From contig NZ_JABSPA010000002.1 of NCBI RefSeq assembly GCF_013214175.1, positions 930,001-994,000 on the forward strand: 64,000 nt of DNA, in the 5' to 3' direction. Numbering within the stretch: position 1 is the first letter of the stretch; every line of letters begins with the position of its first letter. A model generated the notes under the pieces. The model worked only from the letters and a program-made list of their open reading frames with translations, was not told the origin of the DNA and searched no databases. Positions 15,941 to 25,673 of this stretch are shown here, piece by piece. The translations under genes and the position numbers were made by a program. Source of the DNA: Colwellia sp. Its GTDB lineage: Bacteria; Pseudomonadota; Gammaproteobacteria; Enterobacterales; Alteromonadaceae.

Positions 15941-18418
15941 ATGCGTGTACTTAAATTTGGCGGCTCTTCATTAGCGTCGGCAGAGCGTTTTCGTCAAGTT
16001 GCCGATATTATCAAAGATAAAAGTAAATCTTCAAAAGTTGCGGTAGTTGTATCAGCGCCACAAGGTGTTACCAATCACTTAGTTGCCATGGCTGAAAATA
16101 TTAGCGATGAAGCAAAGCTGGTAACCGATTTAGGTCACTTTAATCGCGCAATAACCACAATTATTGATGATTTATCAGCAAGTATTACAAATTTTAATAA
16201 CCAGCATTGTAAGCAAGCCCTAACAAACTATGAACAGCAACTTGAACGTTATATGCAAGGGGCGACCTTACTAACCTATTGCCCTGCTCATATTCGTGCT
16301 CGTATTATTAGTACCGGTGAGCGCTTAAGCGTGGCAATACTTGATGCCGTGTTACAAGCTTATGGCTTGCAGGTTTCTTTATTAGCACCGGAAAAGTTCT
16401 TATATACTAATAATTCCTCACTGAACGCCGTGGCAGATTTAGTTTTATCGAAAGACAAATTCGCCAGTGAATACAATAAACTGAGCCAGGTGGCATTAAT
16501 GCCGGGCTTTATTGGCGTAAATGCTGACATTAAGAATGGTATGCCACAAGTAACGACATTAGGGCGTAATGGCTCTGATTACTCGGCTGCGGTATTAGCC
16601 GTTTGTGCTGAAGCTGAGTGTTGTGAAATTTGGACGGATGTTGATGGTGTTTATAATGCCGATCCTCGTTATATCAAAGAAGCAAAGTTACTGGATTATT
16701 TATCGTATCAAGAAGCCATGGAACTATCATATTTTGGTGCCAGTGTTTTACACCCGAAAACCATAGGTCCAATTGCGCAATATCATATCCCTTGTTTAAT
16801 TAAGAATACCAGTAACCCAAGTGCGCCAGGTACCTTAATTTCCAGTGAAAATGATCAACAAAAGCGTGTAAAAGCGATTTCTAATCTTGATGACCTAACT
16901 ATGGTCAATGTTTCAGGACCTGGTATGAAAGGCATGGTTGGCATGGCGAGTCGTGTCTTTGCTACCATGAGTAGAGAAAATATCTCCTTAGTCTTAATAA
17001 GTCAGTCGTCCAGTGAGTATTGTATTAGTTTTTGTATTTACTCTAGTGATGCTGAGCTTGCTAAACAAAGCTTACAAGATGAATTTGAATTAGAGTTGTT
17101 AAATGGCTTACTTGAACCTTTATCGTTAAAGGGTGAGTTATCCATAGTGTCACTGGTGGGTGATGGTATGCATCACCAGCGCGGCGTAGCAGCTAAATTC
17201 TTTAGCTCATTAGCGCAAGCGCGAGTTAATGTAATTGCCATAGCGCAAGACTCCTCAGAGCGTAGTATCTCTGTTGTTGTTGAGCAAAGAAAATGTATGG
17301 ATGCGATGAAAGTTAGCCATCAAAACTTCTTTTCTCACAAACCTACCATTGATGTGTTTTTAGTTGGCTGTGGTGTTGTTGGTAGCGAGCTTATCGCGCA
17401 AATTTCTCGTCAACAAACAAGCTTAAAAGAGCAAAATATCGTCTTGAAAGTTTATGGCATTGCTAACTCCAAAGGCATGGTTTTTGACAAAGAAGGTATT
17501 GATTTAAATAACTGGCAAGACGTTGTTGCTCAGGCAGAGCAAGCATTACCTGTTAATGTTGAGAACTTAAAAGCCTTTGTCCGCGATAATCATTTAATCA
17601 ATCCGGTATTTGTTGACTCAACCTCTAATGAAGCGCTAGCAATGAGCTACGTCGATTATTTAGCGGAAGGTTTTCATGTGGTCACACCCAATAAAAAGGC
17701 CAATACAGATTCTTGGGAATATTACCAAAAACTACGTAGTACTGCCCAGCAAACTAATCGTCGTTTCTTATATGAAACAACGGTAGGTGCAGGTCTGCCG
17801 ATTATTGATACTTTGCAAAGTTTAATTAAAGCTGGTGATGAATTACAACGTTTTGAAGGGGTATTATCAGGCTCTTTATCTTATATATTTGGCAAGCTTG
17901 AAGAAGGTATGTCGTTATCAGAAGCTACCGCCATAGCCAAGGAAAATGGTTTTACTGAGCCTGACCCTCGTGATGATTTAAGTGGTCTGGATGTTGCTCG
18001 TAAATTATTAATTATGGCCCGTGAATCGGGCATGCCATTAGAGTTATCTGATATCTCTATCGAGTCAGTATTACCCAGTGATTTTGATGATAGCGGTGAT
18101 ATCAGCGAGTTTATGACTAACTTAAGCAAGCTTGATAGTGACTTCGCTGAGCGTGTAGCCAGTGCAAAGTCAGCAGGTAAAGTATTACGTTATATCGGTA
18201 ATATTGTTGATGGCAAGTGCCAAGTATCAATTGAAGCCGTTGGCACTGACCATCCACTTTATAGTATTAAAGATGGTGAAAATGCTTTAGCTATCCATAG
18301 TCGCTATTACCAACCGCTACCGTTTGTTTTACGGGGTTATGGCGCAGGCGCAGCCGTTACGGCCGCCGGTGTTTTTGGTGATTTATTAAGAACCTTAGCT
18401 TGGGAGCAACAACACTAA
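15941..18418 (+). CDS. thrA: Bifunctional aspartokinase I / homoserine dehydrogenase I
   Basis: Catalyses aspartate to aspartyl phosphate, and aspartate semialdehyde to homoserine. 825 residues: aspartokinase ([30 protein letters not shown]), central ACT-type regulatory domains expected to bind threonine (about 320-460), then homoserine dehydrogenase ([16 protein letters not shown] nucleotide fold at about 470; [18 protein letters not shown]). Start ATG 15941 is chosen over the TTG 24 bases upstream because of AAGGA and the match to E. coli MRVLKFGG. It is the first structural gene of the attenuated thrABC operon; its stop overlaps the thrB start (TAATG). Confidence 0.97.
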   Translation: MRVLKFGGSSLASAERFRQVADIIKDKSKSSKVAVVVSAPQGVTNHLVAMAENISDEAKLVTDLGHFNRAITTIIDDLSASITNFNNQHCKQALTNYEQQLERYMQGATLLTYCPAHIRARIISTGERLSVAILDAVLQAYGLQVSLLAPEKFLYTNNSSLNAVADLVLSKDKFASEYNKLSQVALMPGFIGVNADIKNGMPQVTTLGRNGSDYSAAVLAVCAEAECCEIWTDVDGVYNADPRYIKEAKLLDYLSYQEAMELSYFGASVLHPKTIGPIAQYHIPCLIKNTSNPSAPGTLISSENDQQKRVKAISNLDDLTMVNVSGPGMKGMVGMASRVFATMSRENISLVLISQSSSEYCISFCIYSSDAELAKQSLQDEFELELLNGLLEPLSLKGELSIVSLVGDGMHHQRGVAAKFFSSLAQARVNVIAIAQDSSERSISVVVEQRKCMDAMKVSHQNFFSHKPTIDVFLVGCGVVGSELIAQISRQQTSLKEQNIVLKVYGIANSKGMVFDKEGIDLNNWQDVVAQAEQALPVNVENLKAFVRDNHLINPVFVDSTSNEALAMSYVDYLAEGFHVVTPNKKANTDSWEYYQKLRSTAQQTNRRFLYETTVGAGLPIIDTLQSLIKAGDELQRFEGVLSGSLSYIFGKLEEGMSLSEATAIAKENGFTEPDPRDDLSGLDVARKLLIMARESGMPLELSDISIESVLPSDFDDSGDISEFMTNLSKLDSDFAERVASAKSAGKVLRYIGNIVDGKCQVSIEAVGTDHPLYSIKDGENALAIHSRYYQPLPFVLRGYGAGAAVTAAGVFGDLLRTLAWEQQH

Positions 18419-19401
18419 TGTCTGTTAATAATACGAGTTCTTCAACAAGTGTCTCAGTTTTTGCTCCGGCTTCTATCGGCAATGTTAGTGTTGGTTTTGA
18501 TGTCTTAGGACTAGCGGTAAAGCCTATTGATGGCACTTTATTAGGCGATGTTGTTACTGTATCGGCGACAACAGAAGAAAATAGCTTAACGGTGATCGGC
18601 AACTTTGCTAAAAAGTTGCCGAGTAATAAAGAAGATAATATTGTTTGGTCATGTTTATTACTTTTTAATGAACAATTAATAAAGGCAGGACAAACTCCCG
18701 TTAGTGTTGCGCTGACTTTAGATAAAAAAATGCCTGTTGGTAGCGGCTTAGGCTCAAGTGCCTGTTCAGTTGTTGCCGCGCTTGCCGCGTTAAATGCTTT
18801 TTATGCTAAATACCATGATTTTAGTTTTGCTAAAAATCTCATATTGAAAATGACCGGACAAATGGAAGGGAAAATTAGTGGCAGTATCCATTACGACAAT
18901 GTTGCGCCTTGTTATTTAGGTGGTTTGCAATTAATGGTGCCGGATGAAAACGTCATCTCGCGCCTTTTACCAAGCTTCGATGATTGCTTCTACGTTATGG
19001 CCTATCCAGGCATAGAAGTATCAACTAAAGCTGCTCGGGAGGTTTTACCGACGGATTATAGTCGTAGTGACCTGATCTGTTTTGGCCAAAATTTAGCAAC
19101 TTTTGTTGATGCCTGCCATCGTCAAGATAAGGACCAAGCCTTTTCTGTATTAACAGATGTTGTTGCTGAGCCATATCGCACAAATTTGTTACCAAGATAT
19201 CAAACATCTCGCGACTATTTGACTGCACAAGGCGCTTTAGCCGTTGGTATTTCAGGCTCAGGACCGACACTATTTTGTATTTGTGATAGCGAGCAGCAAG
19301 CACAGCAATTTGCCCTATGGTTACAAGATAATTATTTACAAACAACCTTAGGCTTTGTGCACGTATGTAAAGTAGATAAAGTGGGTGCAACTGAGCTTTA
19401 G
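18418..19401 (+). CDS. thrB: Homoserine kinase
   Basis: Phosphorylates homoserine to O-phosphohomoserine with ATP. 327 residues of the GHMP kinase family: FAPASIGNVSVGFDVLG near the N-terminus, the ATP-binding loop MPVGSGLGSSACSVVAAL (about 103-120), and GISGSGPTLFCICD near the C-terminus. ATG 18418 overlaps the thrA stop codon, so translation is coupled; an in-frame upstream start at 18400 would lie within thrA. It is slightly longer than the E. coli enzyme because of a Ser/Thr-rich N-terminal extension. Confidence 0.96.
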   Translation: MSVNNTSSSTSVSVFAPASIGNVSVGFDVLGLAVKPIDGTLLGDVVTVSATTEENSLTVIGNFAKKLPSNKEDNIVWSCLLLFNEQLIKAGQTPVSVALTLDKKMPVGSGLGSSACSVVAALAALNAFYAKYHDFSFAKNLILKMTGQMEGKISGSIHYDNVAPCYLGGLQLMVPDENVISRLLPSFDDCFYVMAYPGIEVSTKAAREVLPTDYSRSDLICFGQNLATFVDACHRQDKDQAFSVLTDVVAEPYRTNLLPRYQTSRDYLTAQGALAVGISGSGPTLFCICDSEQQAQQFALWLQDNYLQTTLGFVHVCKVDKVGATEL

Positions 19402-19482
19402 CTGATAGTTTAATAACGATTGGCATTAATCATATCTAAGTACTAAAGCTAAACAATTCAGTAACAGATTATAGGAATGACA

Positions 19483-20787
19483 GTGAAATATTATAATTTA
19501 AAAGAAAACGATGAACAGGTAAGTTTCTCCCAAGCAGTAAAGCAAGGCTTAGGTAAAAATCAGGGGCTATTTTTTCCTAGCACTATGCCTAAATTAGATA
19601 ACATTGAAGCATTACTGGCACTGCCTTTAGTTGAACGTAGCGTTAAAATTTTACAACCCTTTGTGGGCGATGATTTAAGTAAAAGTGAATTAACAGAGAT
19701 TGTTACCGACGCTTTTAACTTCCCCGCTTTATTACAACCTATTAGCCCTGACCGAGCTATTTTAGAGCTATTCCATGGTCCTACATTGGCGTTTAAAGAT
19801 TTTGGTGCTCGCTTTATGGCGAAATGTTTACAAGTATTTGTTGCCAAAGATGCCAAAGCCAGTGGTGAAACTAAGCCTTTAACCATTTTAACGGCGACCT
19901 CTGGCGATACCGGTGCTGCCGTCGCTCATGCTTTTCATGGCATTGATAATATTCGTGTTGTTATCATGTATCCGAAAGGTAAAATCAGCTTACTACAAGA
20001 GAAAATGTTTACCACCCTAGGCGGTAATATTGAAACATTAGCCATTGAAGGTGATTTTGATAACTGTCAGGCGTTAGTTAAGCAATCTTTTGATGATAAA
20101 GAGCTGGCCAATACCATTGGCTTAAACTCAGCAAACTCAATTAATATCAGTCGATTGCTGGCGCAAGTATGTTATTACTTTGAAGCAGTAGCGCAATTAT
20201 CTCGCGTAAAAAGTGATTTAAGTAACATAGTATTCTCTGTTCCAAGTGGTAACTTTGGCAACTTAACTGCGGGCTTATTGGCTAAAGCGATGGGTCTACC
20301 CATTAAGCGCTTTATTGCTGCAACTAACGATAATGATACTGTGCCACGTTACCTTGAAACAGGGGAATGGACAGTCAATAAAACCGTAGCGACTATTTCA
20401 AATGCCATGGATGTTAGTAATCCGAGTAACTGGCCACGAGTAGAACATATGCTGAAAAGCGGTATTGTTACACAAGGCTGTGTCAGCTCGGTATCTATTG
20501 ACGAAGAGCAAACCCAATCTGCAGTCATTAAGCTGAGTAAGCTTGGTTATATCAGTGAGCCGCATGCGGCTGTTGCTTATAAAGCGCTACAATACAGTGC
20601 TGAGGAAGGGGAGTTTGGTATCTTTTTAGGCACAGCTCATCCGGCGAAATTTAAAGAAGTTGTAGAAAGTATTCTGGGTCAACCTATTGGCTTACCAAAA
20701 GAATTGGCAGATTGTGTCGGCGAGCCTATTTTATCGAAAGATCTCTCGACCGACTTTAGTGATTTACGTAGTTATCTTCTAGCGTAG
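19483..20787 (+). CDS. thrC: Threonine synthase
   Basis: PLP-dependent conversion of O-phosphohomoserine to threonine, last step of the pathway. About 434 residues. The PLP lysine is in GPTLAFKDFGARFMA, the phosphate-binding loop is in TATSGDTGAAVAHAF, and SANSINISRLLAQ is family-typical. I choose GTG 19483 as start: AGGA is 6 bases upstream and the resulting MKYYNLKENDEQVSF matches the E. coli N-terminus MKLYNLKDHNEQVSF. ATG 19477 has the Shine-Dalgarno sequence touching it. A strong terminator closes the operon. Confidence 0.96.
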   Translation: MKYYNLKENDEQVSFSQAVKQGLGKNQGLFFPSTMPKLDNIEALLALPLVERSVKILQPFVGDDLSKSELTEIVTDAFNFPALLQPISPDRAILELFHGPTLAFKDFGARFMAKCLQVFVAKDAKASGETKPLTILTATSGDTGAAVAHAFHGIDNIRVVIMYPKGKISLLQEKMFTTLGGNIETLAIEGDFDNCQALVKQSFDDKELANTIGLNSANSINISRLLAQVCYYFEAVAQLSRVKSDLSNIVFSVPSGNFGNLTAGLLAKAMGLPIKRFIAATNDNDTVPRYLETGEWTVNKTVATISNAMDVSNPSNWPRVEHMLKSGIVTQGCVSSVSIDEEQTQSAVIKLSKLGYISEPHAAVAYKALQYSAEEGEFGIFLGTAHPAKFKEVVESILGQPIGLPKELADCVGEPILSKDLSTDFSDLRSYLLA

Positions 20788-20854
20788 CCGGGTAAGTAGT
20801 ATCATTTAGTATTGTTTTATAATGCTTAATAATATAAAAATAAAGTAAACTAAG

Positions 20855-20888
20855 AAAAGCTATCACTTTAGGTGATGGCTTTTTTTTA
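20855..20888 (+). terminator. Intrinsic terminator of the thr operon
   Basis: AAAGCTATCAC-ctttag-GTGATGGCTTT stem (one G-U pair) followed by eight T, about 70 bases after the thrC stop. Confidence 0.9.
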
Positions 20889-20936
20889 GCTTTTAATTTC
20901 GGGCATTAATTCTAAGTCCTAACTCCAGGTATTATC

Positions 20937-21629
20937 ATGATCAAACCCCAATGGCAGCAGTTACTTAACCGTGAAGCTAACAAAGAATACTTTCAAACAC
21001 TGACCAGTGAAATAACAAATCAAAGATCGGCTGGCATTCTAATTTACCCGGCTGAAGAGGCGGTGTTTAATGCCTTTAATCATGTTGATTTAAACGATGT
21101 TAAAGTGGTTATTCTTGGTCAGGATCCTTATCACGGAAAGGATCAGGCCCATGGTTTAGCCTTTTCAGTACAAGCGGGTATTAAAGTGCCGCCATCACTG
21201 GTGAATATATATAAAGAGTTGGTAACGGATATCAAGGGCTTTAATACACCCAAACATGGTTGTTTAAGCGATTGGGCAGAGCAAGGCGTTTTATTGTTAA
21301 ATACCGTGTTAACCGTGCAGCAAGCAAATGCTCACTCACATGCAAAACTTGGTTGGGAAACGTTTACTGAACAAGTGATTAATGAATTAAATGAACATAA
21401 TAGCGGCTGTGTTTTTATTCTTTGGGGAGCGCATGCGCATAAAAAAGGTAAAAATATCAATCAAGATAAACACCTTGTTTTATCCGGTCCACATCCTTCA
21501 CCACTGTCTGCTTATCGAGGTTTTTTTGGTTGTCAGCATTTTTCAAAAGCGAATGCTTGGTTAACAAAGCAGGGAATTAAGAAAATTGATTGGCAATTAC
21601 CCCTTGATGTTTCACTTGATGGTGGCTAA
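20937..21629 (+). CDS. ung: Uracil-DNA glycosylase
   Basis: Removes uracil from DNA as the first step of base excision repair. 230 residues of the family 1 enzyme. The water-activating motif GQDPYHG is at about 61-67, followed by AHGLAFSV. The uracil-binding Asn region is LLNTVLTV, and the DNA-intercalation loop HPSPLSAYRGFFGC lies near the C-terminus. All catalytic residues are present. It is a monocistronic unit between the thr terminator and a MITE-like element. Confidence 0.97.
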   Translation: MIKPQWQQLLNREANKEYFQTLTSEITNQRSAGILIYPAEEAVFNAFNHVDLNDVKVVILGQDPYHGKDQAHGLAFSVQAGIKVPPSLVNIYKELVTDIKGFNTPKHGCLSDWAEQGVLLLNTVLTVQQANAHSHAKLGWETFTEQVINELNEHNSGCVFILWGAHAHKKGKNINQDKHLVLSGPHPSPLSAYRGFFGCQHFSKANAWLTKQGIKKIDWQLPLDVSLDGG

Positions 21630-21787
21630 AGATTCGCTTCTTCGAGTAACAGCACCGGTGAAAATTACCGGTGAAAACCTCTGTAAATAACTATCACTAG
21701 GTATATGCACTAATAAAGTCTGATTAGAGGCTCAACTAGCAATAGTTAAAATTTTTTAATTGAAGTGAGTCTGCTATATTTTAATTA

Positions 21788-22051
21788 GGGGCTGTTGATC
21801 TTTCAGTTTATAGCGCTGTTGTCTTGAAAAAGAGGGTACTCGAGGCGCTTAATGTAATGTTTGGTTGTTCCAAATGCACATTAAGCAACAAAGAGTAACG
21901 CTTTTTCAAGACAACCCGAAGGGCTATAGCTAATTTTCAAGCTAACATCGTTGAAAATCGTTAAAGTAGAGTGACTACATAACACTCTTTTCGCCTTGGT
22001 ATCTTAAAAATTAGCCTATAGCAGAGACTAAAATGAAAGATCAACAGCCCC
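21788..22051. mobile_element. 264-bp MITE-like element with 18-bp perfect terminal inverted repeats
   Basis: Ends are GGGGCTGTTGATCTTTCA and its exact reverse complement. Inside is a second stem: GTTGTCTTGAAAAAG (about 21820-21834) pairs with CTTTTTCAAGACAAC (about 21911-21925), and CCCGAAGGGC follows. There is no coding capacity, as expected for a non-autonomous element moved by a transposase elsewhere in the genome (inference). No clear target-site duplication can be read. The right end is 35 bases from the next gene's start, so the element may supply that gene's upstream region. Confidence 0.8.
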
Positions 22052-22085
22052 TTGATATTACTTAATACAATCAACAGGAATAATA

Positions 22086-22388
22086 ATGAGTGTAGATTTT
22101 ACCCAATTTGATGAGTCGGCTATCGTTATACTCAAAGTATTAGCGCAGCATTTTCCTATGCCGACTGAAATTGGCTTTAATGATGTATTTCCGGACGCTG
22201 AGATTGATGCCAATAAACGCGCAGCTCATATAGGCACACTGGCCTTTTTACGCCATGAAGACATTATTGCCCATGAGGTAGGGAGTGCCTCATCTTTTAT
22301 CCTTACTCAAGCAGGGCTAGCGTTATTTAATGAAGACATCTTTAAACACTTAGCTGAGCAACTTAATGATGATGGTAATAATATTTAG
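22086..22388 (+). CDS. Small hypothetical protein, possible winged-helix
   Basis: 100 residues, unrecognised by name. A helix-rich N-terminus (DESAIVILKVLAQHFPMP) leads to HIGTLAFLRHEDIIAHEVGSASSFILTQAGLALF. This helix, turn, strand layout resembles winged-helix proteins in which a phenotype is set by a short beta hairpin before the final helix. There is no signal peptide. AGGA precedes the ATG by about 7 bases. Its upstream DNA is the MITE-like element, so its promoter may lie in or beyond it. Convergent with the GNAT gene. Function unknown. Confidence 0.7.
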   Translation: MSVDFTQFDESAIVILKVLAQHFPMPTEIGFNDVFPDAEIDANKRAAHIGTLAFLRHEDIIAHEVGSASSFILTQAGLALFNEDIFKHLAEQLNDDGNNI

Positions 22389-22443
22389 CTTTATCATTTA
22401 AAACATTCCTAAATATAACTAGATATCGCTTCACCTCACAATG

Positions 22444-23028
22444 TTAGCCTTGACTATTAAAGTGAATAATCATCTCAGCGGCTTCACAATGACAATCATG
22501 ACCACATAAAACGCAATCATAACCTTGCCTACTGTCTTCATTCCATTTATCTGGGTGTGACTTTATTAGTTTTCCACCGCACTTACTGAAATAGGACACC
22601 GCACTATTATTAGGGCTTTGTTTCCATAAATGACTTATACCTGCTTGAGCACCTTGCTGTTGTGCGGCTTCGATGGCAAGTTTGAGCAGTTGTTTACCTA
22701 TGCCTAAACCGCGGTATTTTTCATCAACGGTATTACATTTAAAGTAACAACACTTTTGACTATCAACTTGCCATAACGCGGGACTGCACCATTGATCTAT
22801 TGACCATTGGTTGGCTGAATAGGTGCTACGAAAGCCAACAAGTTTATTATCGAGTAAAGCGACAAAACTACAGTTAATAGCATTTACTATGCCTTTATTG
22901 GTCCACTGTTTTATTTTTTCATCATCTAAATAACCCTCACCGTGCACTTGATTGGCTAGGATTATCACTTGTGAAAAATAGACTGAGGTTAAAGGTAAAT
23001 AGCGAATAGTATCTTGGTTGTTGGTCAT
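22444..23028 (-). CDS. GNAT family N-acetyltransferase with C-terminal Cys motif
   Basis: 194 residues. The GNAT acetyl-CoA site is seen as VDEKYRGLGIGKQLLKLAI (R/QxxGxG/A), followed by NNSAVSYFSKCGG, the usual beta-bulge and final-helix region. The tail carries a dense Cys/His cluster, CVLCGHDCHCEAA, that could bind a metal. No substrate can be deduced. It is convergent with the small hypothetical gene and has a 200-base gap upstream that contains the end hairpin of the following dehydrogenase gene. Confidence 0.85.
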   Translation of the reverse strand: MTNNQDTIRYLPLTSVYFSQVIILANQVHGEGYLDDEKIKQWTNKGIVNAINCSFVALLDNKLVGFRSTYSANQWSIDQWCSPALWQVDSQKCCYFKCNTVDEKYRGLGIGKQLLKLAIEAAQQQGAQAGISHLWKQSPNNSAVSYFSKCGGKLIKSHPDKWNEDSRQGYDCVLCGHDCHCEAAEMIIHFNSQG

Positions 23029-23136
23029 AGAACTTCTTAAGGCACTTAATTGATTACTCTAGGCTAAGATAGCAAACCTGCGAGTAAGTTGCAGCTAAGT
23101 TTCTAGGTAAGAGCCTAGTTAAGTTCCTAAGTAAGC

Positions 23137-23195
23137 ACCGGCTATAATTCCAGCTAGACTTCAGGAATAAAATTCTAGCTGGAATTATAGCCGGT
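23137..23195. repeat. Perfect 21-bp inverted repeat, 17-base spacer
   Basis: Arms 23137-23157 and 23175-23195 are exact reverse complements, beginning ACCGGCTATAATTCC. It starts 40 bases past the dehydrogenase stop codon on the minus strand and ends about 110 bases before the GNAT start. There is no T-tract on either side, so it is not a typical intrinsic terminator. It may be a palindromic repeat or stabilise an RNA 3' end. Confidence 0.75.
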
Positions 23196-23234
23196 AGTTT
23201 CAGTGTGAAAATTTAAACACTCAGCAGAATTTAA

Positions 23235-24188
23235 TTAGTCTAAGCGGTTTAAACGTTCACCTTGCTTAAAGGCACTAATGTTCTCGCTCAATAAATTAAT
23301 GAGTCGCATTTGTGCTTCAATACTTGCCCAGGCAATATGAGCTGTTACTTTCAAATTGTCTAGCTTACTACTCAATAATATGTGCTCTGCGGGCGGTGGC
23401 TCCTGGCTCAAAACATCGAGTACAGCATAAGAAATTTCTTTATTCTTTAAAGCAGTAACTAAAGCTAGCTCATCAATGAGTGCGCCGCGGGCCGTATTGA
23501 TTAACACCGCAGTATTTTTCATAGTCGATAAAACTTCTGCATTAATAAGGTTTTCTGTTTCAGCGGTTTGTGGGCAATGTAAACTAATAATATCCGCCTG
23601 CGCTATTAGCTTATCAAAAGCAATCCGGCCTGTTCTAACAGCTGTTGCCTTTGGTCGCTCACTAATGAGTACCTGCATATTAAATGCCTGTGCAATTGCG
23701 GCAACGGCTTTACCTAAATTACCGTAACCAATAATACCGAGAGTTTTACCCGCTAACTCACTAAAGCCATTACCGTGATAGCAAAAAGCAGCGCTTGTTG
23801 ACCATAAACCCTGTGCAGTGTTGTTATTGTGATGGCTGGTTTGTTGAAAATACTCGAGTAATTGAGCAAAAACGTATTGAGCAACTGATTGCCCGGCGTA
23901 ACCACTAACATTAGTGACGGCAATATTTAAATCCCTAGCGGCACCAATATCGACATTGTTATAACCCGTAGCGCTGATACAAATAAGCTTTAACTTAGGT
24001 AAGGTCGATAAAATTTCAGCCGTTAATTGTACTTTATTGGTAATAATAATTTCAGCGTCTAGGCAACGGGTGAGCACTTCAGCAGGGGAGGTCTTGGCAT
24101 AACAGTTTAATTTAGTAACTTGTTGTTCAATGATTGAAAAGTCAATGGCAGAGCTGAAAGTGTCTTTATCTAGAAATACCGCGCGCAT
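23235..24188 (-). CDS. D-2-hydroxyacid dehydrogenase (NAD(P)-dependent)
   Basis: 317 residues of the 2-hydroxyacid dehydrogenase family related to glycerate and phosphoglycerate dehydrogenases. The coenzyme fold is GKTLGIIGYGNLGKAVA. The catalytic Arg is in NTARGALIDE, the Glu in LSQEPPP and the His in TAHIAWAS, so the triad is intact. VTNVSGYAGQSVAQYVFAQL is the usual inter-domain hinge. ATG 24188 (MRAVFLDKD) is preferred to the TTG at 24200 because GAG stands 7 bases before it. The physiological substrate is not evident; glycerate or hydroxypyruvate is a reasonable guess. Confidence 0.9.
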   Translation of the reverse strand: MRAVFLDKDTFSSAIDFSIIEQQVTKLNCYAKTSPAEVLTRCLDAEIIITNKVQLTAEILSTLPKLKLICISATGYNNVDIGAARDLNIAVTNVSGYAGQSVAQYVFAQLLEYFQQTSHHNNNTAQGLWSTSAAFCYHGNGFSELAGKTLGIIGYGNLGKAVAAIAQAFNMQVLISERPKATAVRTGRIAFDKLIAQADIISLHCPQTAETENLINAEVLSTMKNTAVLINTARGALIDELALVTALKNKEISYAVLDVLSQEPPPAEHILLSSKLDNLKVTAHIAWASIEAQMRLINLLSENISAFKQGERLNRLD

Positions 24189-24239
24189 GTATGTACTCAA
24201 TGGTTTTAGTGGATTAGTTCTGGTGTTTTTATGGCTGTA

Positions 24240-24279
24240 AAAAAATAAGCTAGCGAGTATAGTTAAGACTCGTTAGCTT
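24240..24279 (-). terminator. Intrinsic terminator after nnrS
   Basis: On the minus strand AAGCTAACGAGT and ACTCGCTAGCTT form a 12-bp stem (one G-U pair), followed by ATTTTTTT. It lies 14 bases after the nnrS stop and before the dehydrogenase gene. Confidence 0.85.
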
Positions 24280-24292
24280 AGTGTAAATTACC

Positions 24293-25498
24293 TTAGCCGG
24301 GTCGACCATCTTTTCTTGCGTTCATTAACATAGGTGCATAGCCAACAATAAATATAACGAATGCGCCAATCCATAACCCACCACTGATATCAATAAAAAG
24401 TAAGGTTTTATCAGGTAATCCCCAAGGGCCGAAAGTACGCACCAGTGCTGCTAAACTAATAAGGATAAAAGCTAGAGTCATCGATTTTGGAGCTGTTAGT
24501 GGGCGGCCGGTATGACCTAAAGAAACCCGTGAAATCATCGCTAAAATTAAACCGCCAATCCCGCCAATAGTGAGTAAATGCCAAACATGGTTACTTGGTA
24601 CTTCAGGGATTAAATAACTTAGTCCGAGAACAAATAAACCAAAGCAGATAAATTTCATCGCGCCGTGAAGGGACCATAGAAGTGGCACGTTTAAGGTGAT
24701 CCAAGGTCGCCATCTTAACCAACGCATAGTTTGAAATATGCTGGCAATAATAAGTAAGACACCAAAAAAGACTGCAGAAAAACCAACTAAAGGCTGTAAC
24801 AGTAAACTGAACATGGCAATTGCTAAACTGCCATTGGCCGCTTTATCTAACCAAGGTAACGGCGTTGCTTTCGGGGTTTTTGTACCGTTTGCAGTAAACA
24901 TAGGAGCAACACGACCAGCCATTACCGACATTAAAAAGGTTACTAACATAACCCCAGCATAACCAGAGTAAACGCTGTTAAATGTCTCAGGGTATGCTAT
25001 TGCTAGGTGCATCTCTAAGTTAGCGACAGTAAATAAGGCTAACAAGGGGACAAAAAACAAATTCCGGTACTGTTTGATAGCAATAATAGGTTTTGCCAAG
25101 ACAAAGGCAACGGTAGGCAGAAAGGCTAAGTCAATTATGCTGGTAAGAGTTGTGCCCAGTAAGTCAGGTACTAGCAGCACGGTGCGCCCTGCTAGCCAAA
25201 GTAAGAAGAGAGCTAAAAGGGTATTTCCTTGAGCACCTCGTACGCCAGTCCAGTTCTGTACAGCTGTTAATAAAAATCCAGCAATGATGGCACCACCAAA
25301 ACCAAAAATCATTTCATGAATATGCCACCAATAACCACCACCTAAGGGAGATAAGCTAATGGCGCCCTTATAGATTAATAACCAAAGCGTAACGGCGAAA
25401 ACGCTAAAGAGGGCGCCGCTAAGAAAAAAGGGCCGAAAGCCTAAGCGTAATAGCGGCGGTATTTTTTGTTCAGTTTTTAAATCGGTGATTTGCATCAT
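24293..25498 (-). CDS. nnrS: NnrS family heme/copper-type membrane protein
   Basis: 401 residues, about 12 predicted membrane helices, inner membrane. NnrS proteins are haem- and copper-containing and linked to resistance to nitric oxide stress. Typical features are RLGFRPFFLSGALF near the N-terminus, YWWHIHEMIFGFGGAIIAGFLLTAV with conserved His residues, WHLLTIGGIGG and SRVSLGHTGRPL. It stands alone: no denitrification gene or NsrR regulator is in the window. No clear FNR or NsrR site was recognised upstream. The start is the first of two adjacent ATGs. Confidence 0.92.
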   Translation of the reverse strand: MMQITDLKTEQKIPPLLRLGFRPFFLSGALFSVFAVTLWLLIYKGAISLSPLGGGYWWHIHEMIFGFGGAIIAGFLLTAVQNWTGVRGAQGNTLLALFLLWLAGRTVLLVPDLLGTTLTSIIDLAFLPTVAFVLAKPIIAIKQYRNLFFVPLLALFTVANLEMHLAIAYPETFNSVYSGYAGVMLVTFLMSVMAGRVAPMFTANGTKTPKATPLPWLDKAANGSLAIAMFSLLLQPLVGFSAVFFGVLLIIASIFQTMRWLRWRPWITLNVPLLWSLHGAMKFICFGLFVLGLSYLIPEVPSNHVWHLLTIGGIGGLILAMISRVSLGHTGRPLTAPKSMTLAFILISLAALVRTFGPWGLPDKTLLFIDISGGLWIGAFVIFIVGYAPMLMNARKDGRPG

Positions 25499-25673
25499 AT
25501 CTGTGCCTTATATACATCTAAGATGATTACGACAATATTGTTATTTAGAATTGTAATGAATAGTGACAGCCGATGCCTGAAATAGATCAATGAAAAGTGA
25601 ATTACTTGGCTTAAATATTTGAGCTTAAGCCATTAAGTGTTGATAGCTTAAGCTCGTTATGAGTTAAAATTTA

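Noticed and set aside
18357-18602. 81-codon minus-strand frame at the thrA/thrB junction
   Set aside because: Overlaps two clear genes on the other strand; no ribosome-binding site and no recognisable domain.
19025-19426. 133-codon minus-strand frame over thrB
   Set aside because: Fully opposite to thrB, which has intact kinase motifs. No start signal or known family.
21653-21673. CACCGGT/ACCGGTG stem after ung as a terminator
   Set aside because: Only 7 bp with no T-run; too weak to call.
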